The notes under the pieces: model-generated
Told to the model about the DNA's origin: nothing
Databases searched by the model: none
The model's input: only the letters and a program-made list of their open reading frames with translations
In this document: positions 21,670-29,835 of the stretch, in pieces
Position numbering within the stretch: the first letter of the stretch is position 1
How the letters are laid out: each line of letters starts with the position of its first letter
Translations under genes and position numbers: made by a program
Assembly: GCF_021497885.1 (NCBI RefSeq)
Contig: NZ_CP046523.1
Span: forward strand, 787,501-851,500
Direction of reading: 5' to 3'
Source of the DNA: Streptococcus oralis
Lineage (GTDB): Bacteria; Bacillota; Bacilli; Lactobacillales; Streptococcaceae
Length of the DNA: 64,000 bases

Positions 21670-22944
21670 ATGAACGAAATCAAATGTCCCAACTGTGGGG
21701 AAGTCTTTACAGTAAATGAAAGTCAGTATGCCGAACTTTTATCCCAAGTGAGAACTGTTGAGTTTGATAAGGAATTGCACGAGCGAATGAAGCAGGAGCT
21801 GGCCTTGGCTGAGCAGAAGGCTATGAATGAACAACAGGCAAAACTAGCTCAAAAAGACCAAGAAATTGCACAATTGCAGAGTCAAATCCAAAACTTTGAT
21901 ACAGAGAAAGAACTGGCTAAGAAAGAGGTTGAACAGTCAAGTCATGAGGCTCTCTTAGCCAAGGACAAGGAAGTTCAGGCCTTGGAAAACCAATTGGCTA
22001 CCTTGCGCTTGGAGCATGAAAACCAACTGCAAAAGACCCTTTCTGACTTAGAAAAAGAACGCGATCAGGTCAAAAACCAGCTCCTCTTGCAAGAAAAGGA
22101 AAATGAGTTGTCTTTGGCTTCTGTTAAGCAAAATTACGAAGCCCAGCTTAAGGCAGCCAGTGAACAAGTCGAATTCTACAAGAATTTCAAAGCTCAACAA
22201 TCCACAAAAGCTATCGGTGAAAGTTTGGAACAATATGCAGAGAGTGAGTTTAACAAGGTTCGTAGTTTTGCCTTTCCAAATGCCTACTTTGAGAAGGATA
22301 ACAAGGTTTCTGCGCGTGGTTCTAAGGGGGACTTTATCTTCCGTGAATGTGATGAAAATGGTATCGAAATCATTTCCATCATGTTTGAGATGAAAAATGA
22401 AGCGGACGGGACAGAGAAGAAGCATAAGAATGTGGATTTTTACAAGGAATTAGACAAGGACCGTCGGGAGAAGAACTGTGAATATGCGGTTCTGGTGACC
22501 ATGCTTGAGGCCGATAACGATTACTTTAATACAGGAATTGTTGACGTCAGCCACGAGTATGAGAAAATGTACGTCGTCCGTCCCCAGTTCTTTATCCAGT
22601 TGATTGGTCTTTTGCGAAATGCTGCGCTTAATTCTTTGAAATATAAGCAAGAGTTGGCCTTGGTTCGCGAGCAAAATATCGATATTACACATTTTGAGGA
22701 AGATTTGGACGCCTTTAAGCAAGCCTTTACTAAGAACTACAACTCCGCTTCGACCAACTTTGGTAAAGCTATTGATGAAATTGACAAGGCTATCAAACGC
22801 ATGGAAGAGGTCAAGAAGTTCCTGACCACATCTGAAAACCAACTCCGCCTCGCAAACAATAAATTGGAAGATGTCTCAGTTAAAAAATTGACCCGAAAAA
22901 ATCCAACCATGAAAGCGAAATTTGAAGCGCCGAAGGGGGAGTAG
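21670..22944 (+). CDS. DUF2130 domain protein with long coiled coil
   Basis: 424 residues. The N-terminus is a zinc-ribbon-like IKCPNCGEVF. A long coiled coil follows (about residues 30-165, rich in Glu, Lys and Gln), and then the DUF2130 domain (from about 170; AESEFNKVRSFAFPNAYFEK, RGSKGDFIFRE, FEMKNEADGTEKKHKN). The DUF2130 core, with its conserved GDFI and E-x-K, looks like a restriction-endonuclease-like fold, so a nuclease role is possible but unproven. The gene has its own promoter and lies directly before an AT-rich HNH-type ORF (6 bases away). Confidence 0.82.
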   Translation: MNEIKCPNCGEVFTVNESQYAELLSQVRTVEFDKELHERMKQELALAEQKAMNEQQAKLAQKDQEIAQLQSQIQNFDTEKELAKKEVEQSSHEALLAKDKEVQALENQLATLRLEHENQLQKTLSDLEKERDQVKNQLLLQEKENELSLASVKQNYEAQLKAASEQVEFYKNFKAQQSTKAIGESLEQYAESEFNKVRSFAFPNAYFEKDNKVSARGSKGDFIFRECDENGIEIISIMFEMKNEADGTEKKHKNVDFYKELDKDRREKNCEYAVLVTMLEADNDYFNTGIVDVSHEYEKMYVVRPQFFIQLIGLLRNAALNSLKYKQELALVREQNIDITHFEEDLDAFKQAFTKNYNSASTNFGKAIDEIDKAIKRMEEVKKFLTTSENQLRLANNKLEDVSVKKLTRKNPTMKAKFEAPKGE

Positions 22945-22950
22945 AAAGCA

Positions 22951-23862
22951 GTGGAAAATGAATTATTAGTATTGAATACTGAAGAAGTAAATGAGTCCGA
23001 AAATTTAAACTATGATGAGTTAGAAGAACTGTTAGAACAGCAATTTACAATGGAGTTTTCTAATCTTGAAAAATTAGAACTAGAATGTAAAGAAATTAGT
23101 TCACCGGATAAATTAGGGGATGTTATTTTAGATGAAATTTGGAATCAATTTGCGAATCAAATTGGTTTGGATATGACAAGTGACACGCTCCTTAAACAGT
23201 ATAATGACATGCATCCTAATGGTTATACAAAAAAAGAGGGTGCTACAATAATGGGTGATAAAAGGTATACTGATGCAAATAATGCTATGAAAGAAAAACA
23301 AAAATCTGGAAATTTAAAGGATGAATATACTGGAAAAACTTTAAAATTAAATGAAAACGCAAATTTGGATCACGTTGTAGCACGTAAACAAATTTTTGAA
23401 AATTCTTGGAGAAAGATTGCTGATATAGATACTGCTGATTTAGCAAATAAAAAGGAAAATTTTGCAGCAACTAATGAATCACTTAATAAAAGTAAAGGTG
23501 CAAAATCTAATAGCGAGTATATAAAGGATAGAGAAGTAAGAGAAAAAAATCTAAAAGAACAAGTTGAAAGAGCTAATAAAAAAATTGACAAGAAGGATAT
23601 TTCAGATTCCGAAAAACGAAATCTTAAAGCTATAAACGAAAAAAGATTAAATGATAAATACATTTTGCATGATTCTGCAAAAGAAACATTAAAAAAATAT
23701 TTAGAATTACATAGTAACAATCCTGAAAATAAAAATGCAAATGGGCGATTTGTAAGAAATGTATTTGATAGGATAGCACGTTCTAGCGCACGTGTAAAAA
23801 AATGCTACAAAGTCAAATTGAGCAATTGCGCGATGATTTTGAGCGTGAACGTACTCAACTAG
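22951..23862 (+). CDS. HNH-endonuclease-like protein, probably 3'-truncated
   Basis: 303 residues from a GTG start. The region YTGKTLKLNENANLDHVVAR, followed about 35 residues later by NFAATNESLNKSKG, fits an HNH-type nuclease core (Asp-His pair, then Asn and Lys). The N-terminal 90 residues are acidic and helical, and the middle is Lys/Glu-rich. The last 20 or so residues read out of frame across a coiled-coil coding sequence that has its own frame (23802-23948), so the native C-terminus has probably been lost at about 23795. The gene is much more AT-rich than dnaX or truB. It could be a toxin or defence nuclease; its function is unknown. Confidence 0.55.
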   Translation: MENELLVLNTEEVNESENLNYDELEELLEQQFTMEFSNLEKLELECKEISSPDKLGDVILDEIWNQFANQIGLDMTSDTLLKQYNDMHPNGYTKKEGATIMGDKRYTDANNAMKEKQKSGNLKDEYTGKTLKLNENANLDHVVARKQIFENSWRKIADIDTADLANKKENFAATNESLNKSKGAKSNSEYIKDREVREKNLKEQVERANKKIDKKDISDSEKRNLKAINEKRLNDKYILHDSAKETLKKYLELHSNNPENKNANGRFVRNVFDRIARSSARVKKCYKVKLSNCAMILSVNVLN

Positions 23863-23948
23863 TGGATCAAATCGATCAAAAAGACAAGCAGATTGCTAAC
23901 ATGATCGGAATCTATCATTTAGAGGTAAAAGTAATGGAGGGAATTTAA
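23802..23948 (+). pseudogene. C-terminal fragment of a coiled-coil protein
   Basis: A 48-codon frame encodes QIEQLRDDFERERTQLVDQI, then DQKDKQIANMIG, a heptad-rich segment ending in EVKVMEGI. It overlaps the 3' end of the HNH-like ORF in another frame. Nothing upstream in this frame continues it, so it looks like the tail of a larger gene whose 5' part was replaced when the HNH segment arrived. Its stop (TAA) directly precedes the ATG of the SdpI-like gene, whose ribosome-binding site GGAGGG lies inside it. Confidence 0.5.
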
Positions 23949-24326
23949 ATGGGATTTAGGATATTCATGCTAATCGTAGTTTTACTTATTCCGTTAACTA
24001 TGCTTTTATTTGGCTGGCTATTTTTCAGGAGAACACCGAAAGAAATCAATTATGTATTCGGATACCGAACAAAAAGGTCCATGAGGAATGAAGAAACATG
24101 GAAGTTTGCGAATCAATATTTTGGGAAAGTATGGTATCTTTGCGGACTACTTTCAGCACCTCTCTCCGTGATTGCCATGGCCATTGTTTTTGAAAAGGGA
24201 ACGGAGACAATGAGTACTGTTGGCTTTATTATCACGATGATTCAGACAATCCCTTTAGTTGGCGCGATGATTTCAACAGAGATTGCATTGAAGAAAAACT
24301 TTGATGAAAACGGGAGAAGGAAATAA
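23949..24326 (+). CDS. SdpI-like membrane protein
   Basis: 125 residues with three hydrophobic segments (about 3-26, 57-78, 84-108). The soluble block INYVFGYRTKRSMRNEETW is the SdpI-family signature, followed by KFANQYFGKVW. In B. subtilis SdpI gives immunity to the SdpC cannibalism toxin and acts as a signal receptor; streptococcal single-gene homologues have unknown roles. No SdpC-like toxin is visible nearby. A strong GGAGGG precedes the ATG. Confidence 0.75.
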   Translation: MGFRIFMLIVVLLIPLTMLLFGWLFFRRTPKEINYVFGYRTKRSMRNEETWKFANQYFGKVWYLCGLLSAPLSVIAMAIVFEKGTETMSTVGFIITMIQTIPLVGAMISTEIALKKNFDENGRRK

Positions 24327-24329
24327 ACG

Positions 24330-24416
24330 AGGTATATCCATCACTAGAAGAAAAGCAGCAAATCTTTTGTTACAAAAGATAATTACATTACAATTCTTGA
24401 AGAAGATATTTCATGA
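24330..24416 (+). pseudogene. short coding remnant between sdpI-like gene and truB
   Basis: Two short frames join as NEVYPSLEEKQQIFC and then [13 protein letters not shown] before a stop at 24414-24416. Both look like real protein (acidic, no rare composition) but neither has a start codon or ribosome-binding site. This is probably the decayed 3' end of a gene lost from this accessory patch. Low confidence. Confidence 0.3.
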
Positions 24417-24436
24417 ATGAAATCAGAAAGCAACAC

Positions 24437-25315
24437 ATGAACGGTATTATCAACTTAAAAAAAGAAGCGGGGATGACCTCGCATGATGCGGTTTTTAAGC
24501 TGCGTAAGATTTTGGGAACCAAGAAAATTGGTCATGGTGGGACCTTGGATCCAGATGTGGTCGGGGTTTTGCCGATTGCGGTGGGCAAGGCGACACGCAT
24601 GGTCGAGTTTATGCAGGATCAGGGCAAGGTCTATGAGGGGGAAATCACTCTTGGTTATTCAACGACGACTGAGGATGCCAGTGGAGAAGTGGTCGCAGAG
24701 ACCCCTGTTTTGTCGCCCTTAGATGAAATCATTGTCGACGAAGCGATTGCGAGTTTGACTGGCCCTATTACTCAGATTCCGCCTATGTATTCGGCTGTCA
24801 AGGTCAATGGTTGTAAGCTCTATGAGTATGCGCGTGCTGGTCAGGAAGTGGAGCGTCCAGAACGTCAGGTGACCATTTATCAATTTGAGAGGACAAGTCC
24901 GATTTCTTATGATGGTCATCTTGCACGATTCACTTTTCGTGTAAAATGCAGCAAGGGGACTTATATCCGTACCTTGTCAGTTGACTTGGGAGAGAAGCTG
25001 GGTTATGCAGCTCATATGTCCCATCTGACACGGACCAGTGCTGCAGGTTTACAACTGGAGGATGCTCTTACCTTGGAAGAAATTGCTGAAAAAGTGGAGG
25101 CTGGCAAACTGGACTTTCTCCATCCTCTAGAGATTGGAATAGGGAATCTTGTCAAAGTTTTCCTAAGTCCAGAAGAGGCTACAGAAGTGCGCTTTGGTCG
25201 TTTTATCGAGTTAGAACAAACAGACAAAGAATTGGCTGCCTTTGAAGGTGATAAATTGCTAGCCATTTTAGAAAAACGAGGCAATCTCTATAAGCCAAGG
25301 AAGGTTTTTGTCTAG
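24437..25315 (+). CDS. truB: tRNA pseudouridine(55) synthase TruB
   Basis: 292 residues. It makes the universal pseudouridine 55 in the T-loop of tRNAs. The catalytic aspartate is D38 in [14 protein letters not shown], and [17 protein letters not shown] and [15 protein letters not shown] are the other TruB motifs. The ATG at 24437 gives the family start ([15 protein letters not shown]); the ATG at 24413 would add eight atypical residues. It begins the conserved truB-ribF-type region, although here ribF lies elsewhere (54185). Confidence 0.95.
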   Translation: MNGIINLKKEAGMTSHDAVFKLRKILGTKKIGHGGTLDPDVVGVLPIAVGKATRMVEFMQDQGKVYEGEITLGYSTTTEDASGEVVAETPVLSPLDEIIVDEAIASLTGPITQIPPMYSAVKVNGCKLYEYARAGQEVERPERQVTIYQFERTSPISYDGHLARFTFRVKCSKGTYIRTLSVDLGEKLGYAAHMSHLTRTSAAGLQLEDALTLEEIAEKVEAGKLDFLHPLEIGIGNLVKVFLSPEEATEVRFGRFIELEQTDKELAAFEGDKLLAILEKRGNLYKPRKVFV

Positions 25316-25388
25316 TTTAACTAGATTGTGGGGATGGATTTGTTTCCCCTAGACTATCCAAATCAGACTATAAATTTTGCAAAAAATG

Positions 25389-25397
25389 TGATAGAAT
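25389..25397 (+). promoter_or_regulatory. extended -10 promoter of udk
   Basis: TGATAGAAT, 31 bases before the udk start; no clear -35. Confidence 0.55.
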
Positions 25398-25427
25398 AGA
25401 CGACGGATAAAAAAAATGGAGGATAGC

Positions 25428-26066
25428 ATGCAAAATAGACCAATCATTATCGGAGTGACAGGTGGTTCTGGTGGTGGTAAGACCAGTGTTTCAAGAGCCA
25501 TTTTATCTCACTTTCCTGATGAAAAGATTTCCATGATTGAGCATGATTCATACTACAAGGATCAGTCTCATTTGACCTTTGAAGAGCGTGTCAAAACCAA
25601 CTACGATCATCCATTTGCCTTTGATACAGACTTGATGATTGAGCAGATTAAGGAATTGTTGGCAGGGCGTCCGGTGGACATCCCAACTTATGACTATACA
25701 GCGCATACACGGAGTAGCAAGACCTATCGTCAGGAGCCTCAGGATGTCTTTATCGTTGAGGGGATTCTGGTCTTGGAGGACAAGCGCTTGCGCGATTTGA
25801 TGGACATCAAGATTTTTGTGGATACGGATGATGATGTGCGCATTATTCGTCGTATCAAGCGTGATATGGAAGAGCGTGGTCGTAGTCTGGATAGTGTGAT
25901 TGACCAATATCTTGGTGTGGTAAAACCTATGTACCACCAGTTTATCGAGCCGACCAAACGATATGCTGATATCGTCATTCCTGAAGGAGTCAGCAATACC
26001 GTTGCTATCGACCTTTTGACCACCAAAATTTCTAAGATTTTGGAAGAAGCGAGAAACAGTAAATAA
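25428..26066 (+). CDS. udk: uridine kinase
   Basis: 212 residues. It phosphorylates uridine and cytidine to UMP and CMP in the pyrimidine salvage pathway. The P-loop is [10 protein letters not shown] (residues 11-20), followed by [14 protein letters not shown] and the nucleoside-binding NYDHPFAFD. The ATG at 25428 follows TGGAGGATAGC; an upstream in-frame ATG has no binding site. It is flanked by its own promoter and a compact terminator, so it is probably transcribed alone. Confidence 0.95.
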   Translation: MQNRPIIIGVTGGSGGGKTSVSRAILSHFPDEKISMIEHDSYYKDQSHLTFEERVKTNYDHPFAFDTDLMIEQIKELLAGRPVDIPTYDYTAHTRSSKTYRQEPQDVFIVEGILVLEDKRLRDLMDIKIFVDTDDDVRIIRRIKRDMEERGRSLDSVIDQYLGVVKPMYHQFIEPTKRYADIVIPEGVSNTVAIDLLTTKISKILEEARNSK

Positions 26067-26072
26067 TCAGAT

Positions 26073-26095
26073 GAGGAGGCCATGCCTCCTTTTTC
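26073..26095 (+). terminator. terminator of udk
   Basis: AGGAGGC, CAT loop, GCCTCCT, then TTTTT. Confidence 0.88.
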
Positions 26096-26145
26096 TATTT
26101 TTCCTTTAGTTTCAGTAGGAAAAAGGTGATTTTTAAGCATGTTTT

Positions 26146-26154
26146 TGGTATAAT
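26146..26154 (+). promoter_or_regulatory. extended -10 promoter of the xseA-recN operon
   Basis: TGGTATAAT. An ATG at 26162 follows seven bases later and opens a seven-residue frame (MEKQENE, stop at 26183-26185), ten bases before the xseA start at 26195. Confidence 0.6.
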
Positions 26155-26194
26155 AATACCCATGGAAAAGCAAGAAAATGAATAGTAGGTGGAG

Positions 26195-27535
26195 ATGGAA
26201 AAGTATTTATCGGTAACAACTTTGACCAAGTATCTGAAAATGAAATTCGATAAAGACCCTTACTTGGAACGGGTCTATTTAACTGGTCAAGTTTCCAACT
26301 TTCGTAAACGACCTACTCACCAATATTTCTCCTTAAAAGATGACCATGCGGTTATTCAAGCGACCATCTGGTCTGGGATTTATCAGAAATTAGGTTTCGA
26401 CCTCGAAGAGGGGATGAAGATCAATGTGATTGGGCGTGTGCAGGTCTATGAACCGAGCGGGAGCTACTCTATCATCATTGAGAAGGCTGAACCTGATGGA
26501 GTTGGGGCGCTCGCGATTCAGTTTGAACAACTCAAGAAAAAACTAACTGAGGAAGGCCTCTTTCAAGAACGGTTCAAGCAACCTCTTCCCCAATTTTCTA
26601 AGAGAATTGGTGTGGTGACCAGTCGCAGTGGAGCCGTTATTCGAGATATTATCACGACCGTGAGCAGACGGTTTCCTGGTATCGATATCCTTCTTTATCC
26701 GACTAAGGTACAAGGTGATGAAGCTGCGGAGGAAATTGCTCGAAATATTGCGCGTGCTAATCAACGGGACGATTTGGATTTGCTCATTATTGGTCGAGGT
26801 GGTGGTTCGATCGAGGATCTCTGGGCCTTTAACGAAGAAATTGTGGTACGGGCTATTTTTGAATCTCGTTTGCCAATCATTTCTAGTGTGGGACATGAAA
26901 CGGATGTGACCTTGGCAGATTTTGTAGCGGATCGTCGGGCGGCGACACCAACAGCTGCAGCTGAACTGGCAACACCTGTAACCAAGTTGGATCTATTAGC
27001 TCATTTGCAAAATCAGGAAAAACGGATGGCAACAGCAGTTCAGAATGTCCTGTCAAGAAAAAAAGAAGCTCTGAAAAAATGCAGTCAGTCAGTCATCTTT
27101 AGACAGCCAGAGCGCTTGTATGATGGCTATTTGCAACGGTTAGACCAACTGCAACTGCGATTAAAACAAAGTTTGCGAACACGAATTTCTGATAACAACC
27201 AATTAGTCCAAGCAAGGACGCATCAACTAGTCCAATTATCGCCTGTTACCAAAATCCAGCGTTATCAAGACCGTCTAGGTCAGTTGGACAAGCTCCTACG
27301 TAGCCAAATGGCGCTAGTTTATGATGCCAAGGTTGCTGAGGTGAAGCGACTTTCAGAAGCTTTGTTGATGTTGGATACCAGTCGAATCGTGGCGCGTGGT
27401 TATGCTATTGTCAAAAAAGAAGATTCTGTTGTGGATTCAGTTGAGAGTTTGAAGAAAAAAGACCAAGTGACGCTTTTGATGCGAGATGGTCAAGTAGAAT
27501 TAGAGGTTAAAGATGTCAAAACCAAAGAAATTTGA
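26195..27535 (+). CDS. xseA: exodeoxyribonuclease VII large subunit
   Basis: 446 residues, the catalytic subunit of exonuclease VII, which degrades single-stranded DNA from both ends. An N-terminal OB-fold ([20 protein letters not shown]) is followed by the catalytic core with [11 protein letters not shown] and [16 protein letters not shown] and a helical C-terminal region that binds XseB. The ATG at 26195 is preceded by GGTGGAG; a GTG six bases upstream is an alternative. It overlaps xseB by 23 bases. First gene of the xseA-xseB-ispA-tlyA-argR-recN operon. Confidence 0.95.
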   Translation: MEKYLSVTTLTKYLKMKFDKDPYLERVYLTGQVSNFRKRPTHQYFSLKDDHAVIQATIWSGIYQKLGFDLEEGMKINVIGRVQVYEPSGSYSIIIEKAEPDGVGALAIQFEQLKKKLTEEGLFQERFKQPLPQFSKRIGVVTSRSGAVIRDIITTVSRRFPGIDILLYPTKVQGDEAAEEIARNIARANQRDDLDLLIIGRGGGSIEDLWAFNEEIVVRAIFESRLPIISSVGHETDVTLADFVADRRAATPTAAAELATPVTKLDLLAHLQNQEKRMATAVQNVLSRKKEALKKCSQSVIFRQPERLYDGYLQRLDQLQLRLKQSLRTRISDNNQLVQARTHQLVQLSPVTKIQRYQDRLGQLDKLLRSQMALVYDAKVAEVKRLSEALLMLDTSRIVARGYAIVKKEDSVVDSVESLKKKDQVTLLMRDGQVELEVKDVKTKEI

Positions 27536-27725
27536 GGAAAATCTAGCAGAACTGGAGACCATTGTCCAAAGTTTAGAAAATGGTGAAATTGCTTTGGAAG
27601 ATGCGATTGCTGCCTTTCAAAAGGGCATGGTCTTGTCAAAAGAGCTCCAATCGACGCTAGACAAGGCTGAAAAGACCTTGGTCAAGGTCATGCAAGAAGA
27701 CGGAACAGAAAGTGATTTTGAATGA
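27513..27725 (+). CDS. xseB: exodeoxyribonuclease VII small subunit
   Basis: 70-residue helical protein ([39 protein letters not shown]) that coats the long helical arms of XseA and controls exonuclease VII. It overlaps both xseA upstream and ispA downstream (ATGA at 27722), so its translation is tightly coupled. Length and sequence are typical. Confidence 0.95.
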   Translation: MSKPKKFEENLAELETIVQSLENGEIALEDAIAAFQKGMVLSKELQSTLDKAEKTLVKVMQEDGTESDFE

Positions 27726-28597
27726 AGAAGCAAGAAAAATTAGCTCTTGTGGAGTCGGCTTTGGAAGATTTTTATGGAGACCAGCAGTTTGCTTCTAGTT
27801 TACAAGAGTCCGTTCTCTATTCCATTCATGCTGGTGGCAAGCGTATTCGCCCTTTTCTCTTGTTAGAAGTTTTGGAAGCCTTGCAAGTCGCAATCCAACC
27901 AGCTCACGCGCAGGTGGCTGCGGCTTTGGAGATGATTCATACAGGGAGCTTGATTCACGATGATCTTCCTGCCATGGATGATGATGATTACCGTCGGGGA
28001 CGCTTGACCAATCACAAGAAATTTGGTGAAGCAATGGCGATTTTAGCAGGAGATGCCTTGTTCCTAGATCCCTATGCTTTGATAGCGCAGGCAGATTTGC
28101 CCAGTCAGATCAAGGTGGACTTGATTGCCAACTTATCCCTTGCTTCAGGAAGTCTGGGAATGGTTGCAGGGCAGGTTTTGGACATGGAAGGCGAACATCA
28201 GCACTTGTCTTTGGAAGAACTTCAGACCATTCATGCCAATAAAACAGGTAAGTTACTAGCTTATCCTTTCCAAGCAGCTGCTATCATAGCTGAATTAGCT
28301 CCTGAAACCCAAGCAAAACTGAAAACGGTTGGTGAATTGATCGGGCTTGCTTTTCAGGTCAGAGATGATGTGCTGGATGTGACAGCTAGTTTTGAGGAAA
28401 TCGGCAAGACACCACAAAAGGACTTGCAGGCAGAAAAGTCAACCTATCCAGCCTTGTTGAGCTTGGAAGAGGCCAAGGCCTTTTGTAACCAAACTCTTGA
28501 TCAAGCCGAGGATAAATTAGAAGAAATCGCCCAGCAAGTCAGCTTTGAAACAGAGCCGATTGTGAAAATAGTAGAAAGTTTGAGAATCAATGGCTAA
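27722..28597 (+). CDS. ispA: polyprenyl (farnesyl) diphosphate synthase
   Basis: 291-residue trans-prenyltransferase of the isoprenoid pathway. It condenses isopentenyl diphosphate with allylic diphosphates, probably up to farnesyl diphosphate, the precursor for undecaprenyl phosphate. The first Asp-rich motif is [14 protein letters not shown] (about 80-93) and the second is [10 protein letters not shown] (about 216-225). [12 protein letters not shown] is the substrate-binding block. Overlaps xseB by four bases and tlyA by eight. Confidence 0.93.
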   Translation: MKKQEKLALVESALEDFYGDQQFASSLQESVLYSIHAGGKRIRPFLLLEVLEALQVAIQPAHAQVAAALEMIHTGSLIHDDLPAMDDDDYRRGRLTNHKKFGEAMAILAGDALFLDPYALIAQADLPSQIKVDLIANLSLASGSLGMVAGQVLDMEGEHQHLSLEELQTIHANKTGKLLAYPFQAAAIIAELAPETQAKLKTVGELIGLAFQVRDDVLDVTASFEEIGKTPQKDLQAEKSTYPALLSLEEAKAFCNQTLDQAEDKLEEIAQQVSFETEPIVKIVESLRING

Positions 28598-29405
28598 GGA
28601 AAGAGTGGATGTACTAGCTTATAAACAGGGCTTGTTTGAAACGCGAGAACAGGCTAAACGCGGTGTCATGGCAGGTCTAGTCGTAGCAGTCCTTAATGGG
28701 GAGCGTTTTGACAAACCAGGAGAGAAAATCCCAGATGACACTGAGTTAAAACTCAAGGGTGAAAAACTCAAGTATGTCAGTCGAGGTGGTCTAAAACTGG
28801 AAAAGGCTTTGCAGGTCTTTGATTTATCAGTGGATGGCGCAACCACGATTGATATTGGGGCCTCCACTGGAGGATTTACCGACGTCATGCTTCAGAATGG
28901 TGCTAAGCTTGTCTTTGCAGTCGATGTTGGTACCAATCAGTTGGCTTGGAAATTGCGTCAAGATCCACGGGTTGTCAGTATGGAGCAGTTTAATTTCCGC
29001 TATGCTGAAAAGACTGACTTTGAGCAGGAACCAAGTTTTGCCAGTATTGATGTGAGTTTCATTTCCCTTAGTCTGATCTTACCAGCCTTGCATCGTGTGT
29101 TGGCCGAACAAGGTCAGGTGGTAGCACTTGTCAAACCTCAGTTTGAAGCTGGTCGTGAGCAAATCGGGAAAAATGGAATCATTCGCGATGCCAAGGTCCA
29201 TCAACATGTCCTTGAATCAGTCACTGCCATGGCAGTTGATCAAGGTTTTTCAGTGCTTGGATTAGACTATTCACCAATCCAAGGTGGACATGGAAACATT
29301 GAATTTCTAGCATATTTGAAAAAGGAAGAGGGAGCAAGCAATCAAGTTGCCCCAGAAATAGAAAAAGTTGTAGAGAGAGCACATAGAGAATTTAAAGATG
29401 AATAA
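28590..29405 (+). CDS. tlyA: TlyA family rRNA 2'-O-methyltransferase
   Basis: 271 residues. An N-terminal S4 RNA-binding domain (about 1-60) precedes an FtsJ-type SAM methyltransferase domain: KYVSRGGLKLEKAL, then DIGASTGGFTDVMLQNGAK (SAM site, about 89-107) and VKPQFEAGREQIGKNG. In mycobacteria TlyA methylates 16S and 23S rRNA; homologues in Firmicutes may act as rRNA methyltransferases, and a hemolysin role is a historical label. Sits in the conserved operon between ispA and argR. Confidence 0.88.
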   Translation: MAKERVDVLAYKQGLFETREQAKRGVMAGLVVAVLNGERFDKPGEKIPDDTELKLKGEKLKYVSRGGLKLEKALQVFDLSVDGATTIDIGASTGGFTDVMLQNGAKLVFAVDVGTNQLAWKLRQDPRVVSMEQFNFRYAEKTDFEQEPSFASIDVSFISLSLILPALHRVLAEQGQVVALVKPQFEAGREQIGKNGIIRDAKVHQHVLESVTAMAVDQGFSVLGLDYSPIQGGHGNIEFLAYLKKEEGASNQVAPEIEKVVERAHREFKDE

Positions 29406-29829
29406 AAAAGAAAGACTTGAAAAAATTAGAAGATTTGTAACAGATTATCAAATAGGGACTCAGGAAGAAATCGTTGAGCATTTAAAAGAAGCAGGTATCT
29501 CTGCCACTCAAGCGACGGTGTCACGAGATATTAAGGAACTGGGTATCGTAAAAATTCCCTTGAAGAACAATAAATACATCTATGAATTGCCAAAAACAAT
29601 TGTAAGAAGTTTGCAGTTGGCTGAGAATAACATAATAGGTTCTGAGCGCATGGGAAATATGATCAATCTGGATGTCATTCCTGGGAATACTGCCTTTGTC
29701 AAGAGTCAGCTGATGAATACTTTCTCAGAGAGAATTTTCAACTGTCTGGCAGACGACAACTCAATTTTGATTATCTTGAGAAATGAAGAAGATGCCAAGG
29801 AAATATTTGAACAAGTAAAAAATTGGTAG
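29398..29829 (+). CDS. argR: arginine repressor ArgR/AhrC family
   Basis: 143 residues. A winged-helix DNA-binding domain (IRRFVTDYQIGTQEEIVEHL, with SATQATVSRDIKELGIVKIP as recognition helix) is joined to an arginine-sensing oligomerisation domain (FVKSQLMNTFSERIFNCLAD, then DDNSILIILRNEEDA). Such proteins repress arginine biosynthesis or activate catabolism. Streptococci carry several paralogues; this is the one always placed before recN. Overlaps tlyA by eight bases. Confidence 0.92.
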   Translation: MNKKERLEKIRRFVTDYQIGTQEEIVEHLKEAGISATQATVSRDIKELGIVKIPLKNNKYIYELPKTIVRSLQLAENNIIGSERMGNMINLDVIPGNTAFVKSQLMNTFSERIFNCLADDNSILIILRNEEDAKEIFEQVKNW

Positions 29830-29835
29830 GTTTAT

